From NCBI RefSeq assembly GCF_013388295.1, contig NZ_CP058235.1:248001-312000 (forward strand): a DNA stretch of 64,000 bases, written 5' to 3'. The stretch comes from Bartonella alsatica (GTDB taxonomy: Bacteria > Pseudomonadota > Alphaproteobacteria > Rhizobiales > Rhizobiaceae). Numbering within the stretch: the first letter of the stretch is position 1; each line of letters starts with the position of its first letter. The translations under genes and the position numbers were made by a program. The notes below the pieces were generated by a model. That model worked only from the letters and a program-made list of their open reading frames with translations. It ran no database searches and was not told the DNA's origin. Positions 25,394 to 36,246 of this stretch are shown here, piece after piece.

Positions 25394-27451
25394 ATGAGCG
25401 ATAACAATAGGGATCTTTTTAGTATTTTAAATCATGCTCAGTCTCGGATAAATACAAAAGAAAAAAATTCGCAAATCTCAGTGAGCTCAAAAGTGATGAC
25501 TTCAAAGAAGGATACACACAAAGATAATTATAACGCCCACTCCATTCGAATTCTTGAAGGCTTAGAGCCTGTACGTTTACGTCCTGGAATGTATATTGGA
25601 GGAACAGATAGCAAAGCACTTCACCATTTGTTTGCCGAAATTATTGATAATGCAATGGATGAAGCTGTTGCTGGTTATGCAGACTTAATTGATGTTTTCT
25701 TAGATAAAAATGGTTATTTAACAGTTACAGATAATGGACGCGGCATTCCTGTTGAAAATCATCCTCAAATGCCGGATAAATCTACTCTTGAAGTCATTAT
25801 GACACAACTCCATTCAGGCGGAAAATTTGATGGCAAAGCTTATCAAACTGCTGGTGGGCTGCATGGAGTAGGAATTTCTGTGGTCAATGCGCTTTCCGAT
25901 GATATGGAAATTGAAGTGGCACGAGAACGCAAACTTTACCGACAACGCTTCTCGCGTGGTATTCCTCAATCTGGATTGGAAAATTTGGGTGATGTTTATA
26001 ATCGACGTGGCACACGCGTTCGTTTTCATCCAGATAGTAAAATTTTTGGTGAAAAAACGGCTTTTGATCCAGAAAAAATTTATAAGATGGCGCGTTCTAA
26101 AGCCTATCTTTTTGGTGGTGTAAAAATTCGCTGGAACTGTGATCCTGAAAAGTTAGAAGGCATAAAAAATATTCCCGAAAAAGCTGTTTTCCACTTCCCA
26201 GATGGGCTTAAAGATTATTTACTTTTGTGTTTAGAAAATGAATATCGTGTCACATCGGAAATTTTTTCTGGTAAAACAAAACAATATAATGGTCACGGAT
26301 CTGTTGAATGGGCTGTCGCTTGGCATGGTGGCGATGCCTACATACAGTCTTACTGCAATACTATTCCCACTGGAGAAGGTGGAACACACGAAATAGGACT
26401 GCGTCAAGTTCTTTTGCGTGGTTTAAAATCCTACGCTGAATTAATAGGAAACAAGCGTGCTGCTATCATTACATCCGATGATGTTATGATTTCAACTACT
26501 GCAATACTTTCAATTTTCATCAAAAATCCTGAATTTGTCGGACAGACTAAAGATCGATTAGCGACAATAGAAGCCCAGCGTATCGTTGAGAATGCAATAC
26601 GTGATCCTTTCGATCATTGGTTGGCAAATTCGCCACAAGAATCAACAAAACTTCTTGATTGGGTTATTGAACGTGCTGAAGAACGCGTTAAACGGCGCCA
26701 AAATAGAGAAATAAATCGAAAAACTGCTGTACGTAGATTACGTCTACCTGGAAAACTCGCAGATTGTAGCCAAAACTGTGCGAGTGGTGCTGAATTATTC
26801 ATTGTAGAAGGTGACTCCGCTGGTGGTTCCGCTAAACAAGCGCGAAATAGAACAAATCAAGCAATTTTACCTCTTCGCGGAAAAATCTTAAATGTAGCCA
26901 GTGCTGCACACGAGAAAATGAACTCAAGCCAAACAATTAGTGATCTTATACTTGCTCTTGGATGTGGTACACGCTCTAAGTATCGTGAAAAAGATCTCAG
27001 ATACGAACGTATTATTATTATGACCGATGCAGATGTTGATGGTGCTCATATTGCCTCACTCTTAATTACCTTCTTTTTTCAAGAAATGCCTGATCTTATT
27101 CTTCAGGGACATTTATACCTTGCTGTTCCTCCTCTTTACAGAATATCGCAAGGAGGAAAAGTTGCTTATGCACGTGACGATGCCCATAAAGATGAATTAC
27201 TAAAAACTGAATTCACTGGAAAAGCTAAAATCGAAATTGGTCGTTTTAAAGGGCTTGGAGAGATGCGCGCTGAACAGCTTAAAGAAACAACTATGCATCC
27301 TCAAAAACGTACATTGCTTCGTGTTTCTATTGATGCAATGGAAATGCAAGACACTAAAAATACAGTCGAAAGTTTAATGGGAACAAAACCAGAAGCGCGG
27401 TTTCGTTTCATACAAGAAAATTCTACTTTTGCTTCCAATCTAGACATCTAA
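25394..27451 (+). CDS. parE: DNA topoisomerase IV subunit B
   Basis: ATPase subunit of topoisomerase IV, which decatenates replicated chromosomes with ParC. The GHKL ATPase domain shows EIIDNAMDEAVAG, TDNGRGIPV and GGLHGVGISVVNALS; the TOPRIM domain shows FIVEGDSAGGSAKQ and IIMTDADVDGAHI; the C-terminal part has GRFKGLGEM. 685 residues fits ParE of Rhizobiales and lacks the insertion of GyrB. N-terminal ~50 residues are polar and variable. Convergent with recJ, only 19 bases apart. Confidence 0.92.
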   Translation: MSDNNRDLFSILNHAQSRINTKEKNSQISVSSKVMTSKKDTHKDNYNAHSIRILEGLEPVRLRPGMYIGGTDSKALHHLFAEIIDNAMDEAVAGYADLIDVFLDKNGYLTVTDNGRGIPVENHPQMPDKSTLEVIMTQLHSGGKFDGKAYQTAGGLHGVGISVVNALSDDMEIEVARERKLYRQRFSRGIPQSGLENLGDVYNRRGTRVRFHPDSKIFGEKTAFDPEKIYKMARSKAYLFGGVKIRWNCDPEKLEGIKNIPEKAVFHFPDGLKDYLLLCLENEYRVTSEIFSGKTKQYNGHGSVEWAVAWHGGDAYIQSYCNTIPTGEGGTHEIGLRQVLLRGLKSYAELIGNKRAAIITSDDVMISTTAILSIFIKNPEFVGQTKDRLATIEAQRIVENAIRDPFDHWLANSPQESTKLLDWVIERAEERVKRRQNREINRKTAVRRLRLPGKLADCSQNCASGAELFIVEGDSAGGSAKQARNRTNQAILPLRGKILNVASAAHEKMNSSQTISDLILALGCGTRSKYREKDLRYERIIIMTDADVDGAHIASLLITFFFQEMPDLILQGHLYLAVPPLYRISQGGKVAYARDDAHKDELLKTEFTGKAKIEIGRFKGLGEMRAEQLKETTMHPQKRTLLRVSIDAMEMQDTKNTVESLMGTKPEARFRFIQENSTFASNLDI

Positions 27452-27470
27452 TTTCCCCCAAATATTCCTC

Positions 27471-29255
27471 TCAAACCACTGCTGCTGCGTCAATCACACG
27501 TAGTTGAGGATTGATTGTTCCATTCCAATAATTCAAACTAAGATTACCAGCCAAATGAATCATTTTACCAAGATTTTCAAAAAGAAAATCACCAAGCGAT
27601 GTTCCCACAGCACGGAAAGCTACTCCTTGCAGTTTGTTTCCTTCAATATTAGACATAACAAGGCGCAGATGCCCTTTCCCAACCTCGCACAGATTAATTA
27701 ATCGGTGAGAGGGAAGAACAAAAACAGGTGTAGTATTCCCTGAACCAAATGGCCCTGCTTTTTCAATCATATCAAAAAGCGCTTTATTAGCACCCGAAGC
27801 AGAAAGACAACCATCTATACTAAGAGACTTTTCAGTACGCAACTGTGAAACTATTGAAGAAACTTTCTCTTCCAGCCATTCTCGAAAAACTTCAATTTTT
27901 GTCGATTTGATTGTGATCCCTGCTGCCATACTATGCCCTCCCCCTTTTTCTAATAAATTTAATGTAACAGCTTCACGAACAAGTGCTCCTAAATCTATGC
28001 CGCTAATTGAACGTCCTGATCCCACACCGCTTCCATCTTCTTTTAAAGCAATGGCAAAAACAGGACAAAAAAAACGCTCTTTTAAGCGAGATGCGAGAAT
28101 ACCAATGATTCCCGGATGCCATTCTTGATGAGCAATCACAATTGACAATGGTGTTTCTCGATCTTGATAATGAGTATCAATATAAGATTCTGCCTGCGCT
28201 AATTGAATGCTCTCCATTTCTTGACGTTCTTGATTAAGTTGATTCAATTGTTCTGCTATTTTTTCAGCTTCATCTTTATTCTCACAGCTAAGCAAATGTG
28301 CTCCCAAAGCTTGGTCACCAATACGTCCTCCCGCATTAATTCTAGGGCCTAACAAAAAACCTAAATGAAAACTATTAAGCGGTTCACCTATACGTGCAAC
28401 CTTTGTTAAAGCTGCTATCCCAGGATTATGCATAGAACGGGCAACTTGAAGTCCTTTAATCACAAAAGCACGGTTTACACCTTGTAATGGAACAACATCA
28501 CATATTGTTGCCAATGCAACAAGATCAAGCATACTTAGAAGGTCAGGAAGTTTTCCTCTAAATTTCTTCTTTCGCAACAAATGATGAACCCATGCTAACG
28601 TAACAAAGACAACGCCAGCAGCACATAAATGCCCTTGTCCAGAAAAATCATCAGAACGATTAGGATTGACAAGAGCAAAAGCTTCTTGATGAATCTCTGA
28701 CATTTGATGATGATCTAAAATCACAACCTCAGCGCCTGCAAGCCTTGCTGCTTTTACTGCATCTGGACTGTTCGCACCACAATCAACTGTGATAATCAAA
28801 TGGGCACCTTGTTGTACTAACATCCTCATTGCTTGTTCATTCGGACCATATCCTTCAGCAATACGATCAGGAATATAAATTTTTACTTCGATATTCAAAT
28901 AACGGAGAAAGCGCGCTATAAGTGCTGATGAACAAGCACCATCAACGTCATAATCACCAAAAACTGCAACTTTTTCTTGATTCAAAATAGCTTTCACGAT
29001 GCGCTCTGCTGCACATTGCATATCCGTAAAACTTTTTGGATCAGGCATGAGAGTACGCAACATTGGATTGATAAAAGCAACAGCTTCAGATTCATCCACA
29101 TGTCTTGCCGAGAGAACACGAGCTAACTGATCTGGAAAACCAAATTTTTGAGAAATAGCACGCGCATTATTCACCCCTTGAATATCAAGAGCATCTAACC
29201 ATGCCTGACCACAAGCAGAAGATTCAACATTAAGAAAATAACGGGACCGCTGCAT
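27471..29255 (-). CDS. recJ: Single-stranded-DNA-specific exonuclease RecJ
   Basis: 5'-3' single-strand exonuclease of recombination and mismatch repair. DHH-family metal motifs are clear: VFGDYDVDGACSSA (~97-110), VDCGANSPDA, ILDHHQ (~174-179) and RINAGGRIGD. The DHHA1 motif GGGHSMAAG (~415) and a C-terminal OB-like domain follow. 594 residues is typical. Starts at ATG 29255. Converges on parE with almost no spacer and no obvious terminator between them. Confidence 0.94.
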   Translation of the reverse strand: MQRSRYFLNVESSACGQAWLDALDIQGVNNARAISQKFGFPDQLARVLSARHVDESEAVAFINPMLRTLMPDPKSFTDMQCAAERIVKAILNQEKVAVFGDYDVDGACSSALIARFLRYLNIEVKIYIPDRIAEGYGPNEQAMRMLVQQGAHLIITVDCGANSPDAVKAARLAGAEVVILDHHQMSEIHQEAFALVNPNRSDDFSGQGHLCAAGVVFVTLAWVHHLLRKKKFRGKLPDLLSMLDLVALATICDVVPLQGVNRAFVIKGLQVARSMHNPGIAALTKVARIGEPLNSFHLGFLLGPRINAGGRIGDQALGAHLLSCENKDEAEKIAEQLNQLNQERQEMESIQLAQAESYIDTHYQDRETPLSIVIAHQEWHPGIIGILASRLKERFFCPVFAIALKEDGSGVGSGRSISGIDLGALVREAVTLNLLEKGGGHSMAAGITIKSTKIEVFREWLEEKVSSIVSQLRTEKSLSIDGCLSASGANKALFDMIEKAGPFGSGNTTPVFVLPSHRLINLCEVGKGHLRLVMSNIEGNKLQGVAFRAVGTSLGDFLFENLGKMIHLAGNLSLNYWNGTINPQLRVIDAAAVV

Positions 29256-29546
29256 CGTAGTTTATTTTACAATGAAAGCGAATAAAATACAATCGAGTGT
29301 TAAAAAGAAAGCACTCTATTGCAACATCTATTTTTGTTTAAATATACCTCAATTACTCTAAATATGTAGTATTATAATACCTCAATTATAAGATATTGTT
29401 TTAAATGTTTTATTTCTCTTGACGTAAATCAAAAGACATTATATTCAAAGCAGATAATATGCGTTAAATATTTCGCTACGATAACAATTTTCAACGCAAA
29501 GCAACAAAAACACCCTCATGTTAAAGGGTTTTATAAAGGATCTTCT

Positions 29547-30011
29547 ATGGTGACTTTTTCACAAAAGCCAACTGAAGTGGTGAAGAAATGGGTTATTATT
29601 GACGCAGAAAACCTTGTTTTAGGTCGTCTTGCCACATTCGTTGCTAACCGCTTACGTGGCAAACATAAAGCCACATTTACTCCACATGTCGATGACGGAG
29701 ACAATGTTATTGTGATCAATGCAGATAAAATAGCTCTTACCGGAAAAAAATATACAGATAAAAAATATTATTGGCATACCGGATATATTGGTGGAATCAA
29801 AGAGCGTACAGCACGCCAAATTCTTGAGGGTCGTTTTTCTAAACGTGTTGTTGAAAAAGCTGTGGAGCGCATGATTCCTCGTGGACCTCTTGGTCGTCGC
29901 CAATTAAAGAATTTACGTGTTTATGCTGGAAATCAACACCCGCATGCAGCACAACAGCCTGAAGCTCTTGACGTTGGTGCTTTAAATCGCAAAAACAAAA
30001 GGATTGCTTGA
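29547..30011 (+). CDS. rplM: 50S ribosomal protein L13
   Basis: Early-assembly large-subunit protein. Recognised by [15 protein letters not shown] at the N terminus, [29 protein letters not shown] and [18 protein letters not shown]. 154 residues. The ATG follows AAAGGATC. A short hairpin (ACCCT…AGGGT, near 29511-29530) just ahead of the ribosome site might modulate expression, but it is weak. Followed by rpsI in the universal rplM-rpsI operon. Confidence 0.98.
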   Translation: MVTFSQKPTEVVKKWVIIDAENLVLGRLATFVANRLRGKHKATFTPHVDDGDNVIVINADKIALTGKKYTDKKYYWHTGYIGGIKERTARQILEGRFSKRVVEKAVERMIPRGPLGRRQLKNLRVYAGNQHPHAAQQPEALDVGALNRKNKRIA

Positions 30012-30013
30012 TT

Positions 30014-30499
30014 ATGGCTGAAATTAATTCTCTTTCTGAGCTTAGCATAGTAACAAATATTACAGAAGCTAAGGAAAATCTCACTCCTATTCATATACAA
30101 AAGCTTGATTCACAAGGGCGTGCTTATGCAACAGGAAAACGTAAAGATGCTGTTGCTCGCGTATGGATTAAACCAGGCTCTGGAAAAATCACCATTAATA
30201 ATAAGGAGTTTGATAAATATTTTGCTCGTCCTGTTCTTAGAATGATTCTTCGTCAGCCAATCGTTGCAACAAACAGAGACACCCAAGTTGATATTATAGC
30301 AACCGTTGCAGGTGGTGGTCTTTCGGGACAAGCTGGTGCAGTACGTCATGGTATTTCCAAAGCCTTAACCTATTACGAACCAGAACTTCGTACAGTTTTG
30401 AAAAAAGGGGGCTTTCTTACCCGTGATAGCCGTGTTGTTGAACGTAAAAAATACGGTAAAGCAAAAGCGCGTCGTTCTTTCCAATTCTCAAAGCGTTAA
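30014..30499 (+). CDS. rpsI: 30S ribosomal protein S9
   Basis: Small-subunit head protein whose C-terminal Lys/Arg tail reaches the P-site tRNA. Core motifs are [35 protein letters not shown] and the tail [18 protein letters not shown]. 161 residues, with the ~30-residue N-terminal extension usual in Rhizobiales. ATG at 30014, two bases after the rplM stop; an in-frame ATA codon at 30008 is unlikely. Confidence 0.98.
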   Translation: MAEINSLSELSIVTNITEAKENLTPIHIQKLDSQGRAYATGKRKDAVARVWIKPGSGKITINNKEFDKYFARPVLRMILRQPIVATNRDTQVDIIATVAGGGLSGQAGAVRHGISKALTYYEPELRTVLKKGGFLTRDSRVVERKKYGKAKARRSFQFSKR

Positions 30500-30523
30500 T
30501 TTCAATTTTTGTGCAATGCATAG

Positions 30524-30550
30524 AGCTCCGTTTTCAATGGAGCTTTTTTG
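30524..30550 (+). terminator. Rho-independent terminator of rplM-rpsI
   Basis: AGCTCC and GGAGCT pair around a 9-nt loop, followed by TTTTTT. It lies 25 bases after the rpsI stop. Confidence 0.85.
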
Positions 30551-30806
30551 TCTTTTAAAGTGAATTTTTGAACAAACCATATAGTGACAAATTTATATTT
30601 ATAAAGAATAAATAAAGATGTAAAATACACTCTTTCTCCTTAGATAAGAATTAAGAAGAAAACGAACATTAAAAACCGTGTTTTTAATTTTAAAGACTTG
30701 TAGTTAGTAACTCAGATACATCTATACGCTAACTTACAAAAACATTTAAAATATAGTTATCTCATGAACTTATCAATATCTTTTTCTACTATTATTTAAC
30801 AAAGAT

Positions 30807-31172
30807 TCAGTCCAAAAAATGCTTTACCATTGTGATGAAATGGGGAACTGAAATAGGCTTAGACATGTATTCTTCACATCCACTCGCACGAATTCGTTCT
30901 TCATCCCCTTTCATAGCAAAGGCTGTTACAGCAACAATAGGAATAGATCTAAGTTCTTCATCCTCCTTTAATTGTTTAATAACGTCTATTCCTGAAACTT
31001 CTGGTAACTGAATGTCTACAAGAATAAGAGATGGCATTGATGAACGAGCTAAATCTAATGCCATAAGACCATTACGTGTTTCAACAGTTTCATAGCCACT
31101 TGCTTCTACAAGATCACGGAATAATTTCATATTAAGTTCGTTATCTTCCACGATCATGACTTTTTTTGACAT
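30807..31172 (-). CDS. divK: Single-domain response regulator DivK
   Basis: Stand-alone receiver of the alphaproteobacterial cell-cycle phosphorelay (with DivJ, PleC and DivL, upstream of CtrA). 121 residues, receiver fold only: [16 protein letters not shown] at the start with the acidic pair, phospho-acceptor Asp in [13 protein letters not shown] (~D53), switch Thr in [12 protein letters not shown] and Lys in YMSKPIS. ATG at 31172 has GGTGGAG upstream, so the frame extended to 31226 is rejected. In many relatives pleD follows divK at once; here ~250 bases of gap and then the convergent ribosomal operon follow, so pleD is not linked. Confidence 0.92.
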   Translation of the reverse strand: MSKKVMIVEDNELNMKLFRDLVEASGYETVETRNGLMALDLARSSMPSLILVDIQLPEVSGIDVIKQLKEDEELRSIPIVAVTAFAMKGDEERIRASGCEEYMSKPISVPHFITMVKHFLD

Positions 31173-31226
31173 TAATATAACTCCACCCTTTTGAGATAAA
31201 ATAGATAAAGAAAAATTAGTACACAC

Positions 31227-33208
31227 TCCCTCTTAGCTAAGATAAAATGATAAAAAAAATTGTAAACCACAAAGAAACTAAATAACGTCCAATAAAAGCA
31301 TTTTTTCGTAAATATTCATAATGCTAAGCGTTATGCTTATTCAGTTCATAAGAATGAAATCTACAATAATCGTAAAATTTTGTTATCATATATTTTTTGA
31401 GCTGGTATGCAAAGTTTATAGATATCCCAATTAACTCATATGCCTTTTCATTTTAGAAAAGCTGTAAAATAAGTAAATTAATTCCAACACCAACTTTTGA
31501 ACACAAAAAACAATAGGGTGACTCTGATCAATTATGCATAGATTCGATGTTAAAAAACATAACATCCAATAATAAAGGAAAAACATAAATTAACACATGA
31601 TATTAAAAAAATTCGGAATCAATCAAATATGCGATTAGTAAGCTATTAAATGCAAAGGCAATAATAATATGCTAATAGAAAATATAATTATAAATAATGA
31701 AATATTTCTACAGCATAATTCTCCTTCCGTTTATAATTTTTTGAAAATTCTTCATAAGAAAATATGAATTACAGACAACAATAATTTTCTTAGCCTTTTC
31801 AATTTATTTATATATCGTCATTCGCATTATTTTTATCACCGATAATCAACAACATCGATATATTTATTGACCTATTTTGTAACATCAGATTAAAGCATCA
31901 TTTTTATTTATCGAACGAACTACAAAAATAAAATTAACTAAATTTTTTATATATAACAGATTATTTTTTAATATAAATATTATTAAATTTATATAAACTA
32001 TAATTATTATAATTTTTAATAAAAAATTTATAAAATAAAATTAATAAAATTCATCTTATTAAATAATAAAAACTAAATAATTAAAAAATAAATATATTAT
32101 TAATAACATTTATAATTGAAGTTAATCTTCCTTATATAATCCACTTCTCACACACCTGATAAGTAGAATAACTATACAAATGTATCAAATAAATTTATTA
32201 TTATAAATTATTAAATAATAAACAACATATTAATATAAAATACGTGATAATTATAATTGATGATAAATTTTATAATACTTCCTTAAAGTAATAAAATGTA
32301 ATTTTTAAAATATACAATTAATATTTAAAAACTATTTATTTTAAACAATACATTTTTAATAACAAATACAAAATCATTGTATTAGCAACAATTTCTCTCT
32401 CATGGTATAATCTTTGCGTATATCCAACATTGGCACTCTAAAAAGTTGTTTCCTCTCTTTTTTCCCTATAATTTTTATTTTCACTGTAACCGCCAATTTT
32501 AAGTTATTAATTTTTATCGACACAATATTGCGAAACGTATTAAAATTCACAGCTGCCTTAATCATTAGATAAAAAGCAATCATAGGTAATATAGTTATAC
32601 AGCCTTTTCTCTATACCACGAAATATAAAAAATATTTCTAATATAGAACTATCATAATCTAACTAAAAGAAAAGAAATTAATTTACTATCATATTAAGTA
32701 ATGTTTTATTAAAATTTTAAATTCTTATTATTAAAGATAAATTATAGTTTAAAGATATTTTTAAAATAATATTTATAATTCATTTAAAATGATATATTAT
32801 TGTTTTATTTGTTATTATTACAATTAATATAAACTTTTTTTATATATATTATACAAATTGTCATTTCTACAGATTGATGTAATCAATTTATAGTTTACTT
32901 TTATTTAATAACTTTTTTCCCATTCATTACTTGTTTCTGTTTTACACAGACATGAATTTCTTTTAAAATACTAATACTTTTATTAGATATTAAAGAATAG
33001 ATCTTGCTATAATTTTAAAAAATTAAATATAACTTTTTAATTACAAATATTTTTTACAATTTCTCTATGAAACCATAAGTTAAAATTTGCGAAAAATGCT
33101 CAAATAATTAACCTAAAAAAACTTTAGAATAATAGGAACTTTCATCCTTCCAACCTTTTTCTTAATAATAACAGCTTTATTTATCTTTAACTTTTTACCA
33201 AATTAATT
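31227..33208. other. Two-kilobase AT-rich desert
   Basis: No credible gene. The middle part (about 31900-32900) is almost only A and T over hundreds of bases. A 69-codon minus-strand frame (32374-32583) has slightly more balanced composition but no ribosome site or family match. It may be the relic of lost genes beside the autotransporter, or a horizontally gained spacer. Confidence 0.6.
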
Positions 33209-35980
33209 TTAAAAATGATAATGCAATCCACCAGAAAAACGAATACCAGAAAAACCAACCTTAGCGAACTTATGCTGATAGTTTAGATCACCGTGAAATG
33301 TAATTTTAGGAGATAATTGAGAATTGATACCAAAACCAACTTCTAAAGAAGATCCAAAGGAACCTAACGGGAAAGTATCCTTAAAATGCACAAATTGTTT
33401 TTCTCCAAAACGGCTAGAAAAATGAACCTTCCCATAAAAGGAAATGAAACGATCCTTTTCAGCTGCTGCAAATGTCTTGGTTAAGCGCCCACCAACACGC
33501 ATCACCCATTGATCAAGTTTTCCTAGATCAATATAAAATCCATCAATATCATAGGTTTTACGAAACTGGAGATATTGATAAATAAACTGAATTTGTGGAT
33601 CAAAAACAAGCCCTTCATGCCTACTCACAAATGCTTTACCAGCAGACAATGAAATGTTCAAGGGATTTCCTTTTAATGTTGCCGCTTTACCTCTAGCTAA
33701 AGTGAGAACATCCCCTTCAAACAGCCCATAGGATAAAAGACCATCTACATAAAAACCAGTATTATATTTCAAGCTCCCGTAGGCTGTAACTAACCATTTA
33801 TGAAATGTGCTTTTTTGACTTTGTTTAACATCTCGAGGATGCAAAGATATTTTTCCATAACTCCCCATGACTCCAAAAAACCTTGTACTGTATGCACCCT
33901 CAATTGTTTTCAATATAATTCTCGCCTCTATGGCATTATAATCAAGATCACCTCCATAACCATATTCAAGTGGAGAAAGATCTGAAACATAACGATAATT
34001 TCCACCATAACCGTGAACAGATAAAATAGAATTCCCATCGATTTTTAATAGTCTATTAGAAACAAATTGCATAGTTTTCAATTCTTTATTTTGACTATCA
34101 AGATCCATCAATCCAGTGTGGAAAAAAGCATTTGGTAAAAGAAGATAGGTAGGAACTTGTGGAACAACATCTCTCACTTTTAGCTTAGAATTAGGTAAAA
34201 TAGATACATCTAAAACAGGTTGAATATATTTACTTTCGAGACGAAAGTCCCAAAAATCTCCATCGCCTTTTATTAATCTTTGAGAAGTATGTGCATTTCC
34301 AAGAGAAGAACCTGGTCCATATGCATAGAGATAATATTGGTAAGGCAAACCCTCCAACGCGATATAAGGACTACTTAGTTGAAAAGAATCTTCTGCTGCT
34401 TTTCCAGAAACTTGAATAAGTGAAATACTTTTAGCATTTTCATCGTCTACTGTTTCTCCTTTATTTCCTACAACAAAATGTACTTGGACTGTAGTTTTTC
34501 CAGAAACATCACCATGAATCAAAAGCCGGTCAGTTTTTTGATTATTGAGTGAACCATCTTCATTAAGATACGTATTGAGATAAATACGTGCATTATCTTG
34601 TGCATTGTAAACTTCTTCTTCTCCGTTTCCAACATAAAGTGTCTGGTATTTTTGGAACATCGGAGTTTCGAAAGCAATAACACTTTCAGAAAGTTGTACA
34701 AACGAAATCGACGAAATTATATGGTTCAAATTTTCTAGATTCATTCCTTTCTTTTTTGTCAAAATCCATTTTGATCCTCCTGTCAAATAAAGTTCGGCGA
34801 CAGAATCATCGGCAACGCGAGTACCACCTATAAGTAAAGAAGAATCAGCAAAAATCGCTATAGAAGCTCCTTTCTCGGCTGTTAACAATAAATCACCAGA
34901 AATTTTTGTGCCTTCTGTTAAGCCAATATAACCACTACTTCCATAACTATGAATAACCGAACCATCTGGAACATCAAAAGTCGTTTTTTTTAAAAAGACA
35001 ATTCCTTGTTGATATTCATTATTTCCTTCGTCCAAATCAAAATATATACCATGTTTTTTACCTGATACTGAAATTTTTGAACCTTCGATATTAACTCGTG
35101 AAACTAAAATATTTTCTTCTTGGCCCACATTTGATTGTGTATTAGCATTTAATCCAATCCATAAACCATGAACATCTGTAGCAACAATCTTGGTATTCTT
35201 TAAATAGATAGAGCCTTGCTGATTTACATTTAAAACTGCATGATCAATATCAGTTTCTTCATCAATATCACTTTCTTCATCAATATCACTTTCTTCATTT
35301 ATTCTTTGATTGTTTGAAGCAATGGTAACACTATCTAAAATAGCGCTCCCACTGATGCCCACGTAAAGTGCTGCCGCATTTGACACATCAATCGCCCCAC
35401 CCATCATCTTAATACTCGCATCAACGCCAACGAAAAGAGCTGCCCCTTGGCCAAAGTCCTGACCTTTCACCTTAATCTGTGCATTCGCTAAAATGACAGA
35501 TGTTCCTTCCTCCTCTGCATAGACACCCATCTGAGAAGCCTCAATTTTTCCTCGATTTACCTTAATCATTCCCCCATTAGCTCTAAGACCTGTTGTCACA
35601 TCTTTAAAAATTGAATCGCTTAAAATAACCTTTCCTCCTTGCGAGGCAACTACACCATAAGAGTCTTCTAAATCACCAATACCATTGATTTTTATACGAC
35701 TTGCCTGAATAATTGTACCTGACTCCTGTGCCGCTATGGCAGCAGAGGATATAAGAAAATCGTCTTGCTCATCCTCTTCTTCAGAGGAATCAAATTGATA
35801 TACTTTATCACTAATTGCGTGTTTTTCACCATCATTGCATCTATAAGGTAATTTGCTTTTATCACACAAAAGTGACACAGATGAACGAGAATTTGCCTCA
35901 ACTTTTGTGTTTGATAAGAAAGAAAAAATAACAGCCGTGAAAATGCACGAATATAAGCGACCTTTAGACATTCTAATCAT
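33209..35980 (-). CDS. Autotransporter (type V secreted) outer-membrane protein
   Basis: A 923-residue autotransporter, probably a surface adhesin-like factor. A signal peptide (~1-29, ending VEANS) precedes a passenger of repeated beta-helix-like turns (many short G-x-I/V strands, ~70-620). A C-terminal translocator barrel covers the last ~290 residues: alternating aromatic/hydrophobic strands such as YGYGGDLDYNAIEARIIL, SLSAGKAFVSRHEGLVFDPQ, and the closing strand FSGGLHYHF with terminal Phe. An acidic tract EEDEQDD (~67-74) and a threefold ESDIDE-type repeat (~229-246) stand out. Similar to the Iba/Bap families described in Bartonella, by architecture. ATG at 35980 or 35971. Confidence 0.85.
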   Translation of the reverse strand: MIRMSKGRLYSCIFTAVIFSFLSNTKVEANSRSSVSLLCDKSKLPYRCNDGEKHAISDKVYQFDSSEEEDEQDDFLISSAAIAAQESGTIIQASRIKINGIGDLEDSYGVVASQGGKVILSDSIFKDVTTGLRANGGMIKVNRGKIEASQMGVYAEEEGTSVILANAQIKVKGQDFGQGAALFVGVDASIKMMGGAIDVSNAAALYVGISGSAILDSVTIASNNQRINEESDIDEESDIDEETDIDHAVLNVNQQGSIYLKNTKIVATDVHGLWIGLNANTQSNVGQEENILVSRVNIEGSKISVSGKKHGIYFDLDEGNNEYQQGIVFLKKTTFDVPDGSVIHSYGSSGYIGLTEGTKISGDLLLTAEKGASIAIFADSSLLIGGTRVADDSVAELYLTGGSKWILTKKKGMNLENLNHIISSISFVQLSESVIAFETPMFQKYQTLYVGNGEEEVYNAQDNARIYLNTYLNEDGSLNNQKTDRLLIHGDVSGKTTVQVHFVVGNKGETVDDENAKSISLIQVSGKAAEDSFQLSSPYIALEGLPYQYYLYAYGPGSSLGNAHTSQRLIKGDGDFWDFRLESKYIQPVLDVSILPNSKLKVRDVVPQVPTYLLLPNAFFHTGLMDLDSQNKELKTMQFVSNRLLKIDGNSILSVHGYGGNYRYVSDLSPLEYGYGGDLDYNAIEARIILKTIEGAYSTRFFGVMGSYGKISLHPRDVKQSQKSTFHKWLVTAYGSLKYNTGFYVDGLLSYGLFEGDVLTLARGKAATLKGNPLNISLSAGKAFVSRHEGLVFDPQIQFIYQYLQFRKTYDIDGFYIDLGKLDQWVMRVGGRLTKTFAAAEKDRFISFYGKVHFSSRFGEKQFVHFKDTFPLGSFGSSLEVGFGINSQLSPKITFHGDLNYQHKFAKVGFSGIRFSGGLHYHF
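35244..35297. repeat. Three tandem 18-bp repeats inside the autotransporter gene
   Basis: Three in-frame copies of TCAATATCACTTTCTTCA, the first with one change. They encode repeats of ESDIDE/ETDIDE in the passenger. The repeat unit is a multiple of three, so copy-number change would keep the frame. Confidence 0.9.
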
Positions 35981-36158
35981 TATTCCTCTTTAAATTTTAT
36001 TTTTTTCAGCAAAAATAAAAAATGCAGGTAAAAAACGAATTTTGCATAAAACACAATAAGTACAAAATAAACAAGAAAAATTTTCTGATTATTTGGATAA
36101 TTATGGAATAATATAAGTTGTTTTGTATTTTATATAAAGCGAGAACAAAATAAATACA

Positions 36159-36202
36159 ATTTATACTTGCAATCCTTTAAATTTATACTTGCAATCCTTT
36201 AA
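36159..36202. repeat. Perfect 22-bp tandem duplication
   Basis: The 22-base unit beginning ATTTATACTTGCAATCC occurs twice back to back, upstream of the autotransporter start. Probably a recent slippage or duplication event; it may alter promoter spacing. Confidence 0.9.
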
Positions 36203-36246
36203 AGAAGTTTGTGCAAAACAACTAAGAGTGGTAAGATAATTCACTC

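Noticed and set aside
32374-32583. 69-codon minus-strand frame in the AT desert
   Set aside because: No ribosome site and no family resemblance; expected by chance in ~2 kb of open DNA.
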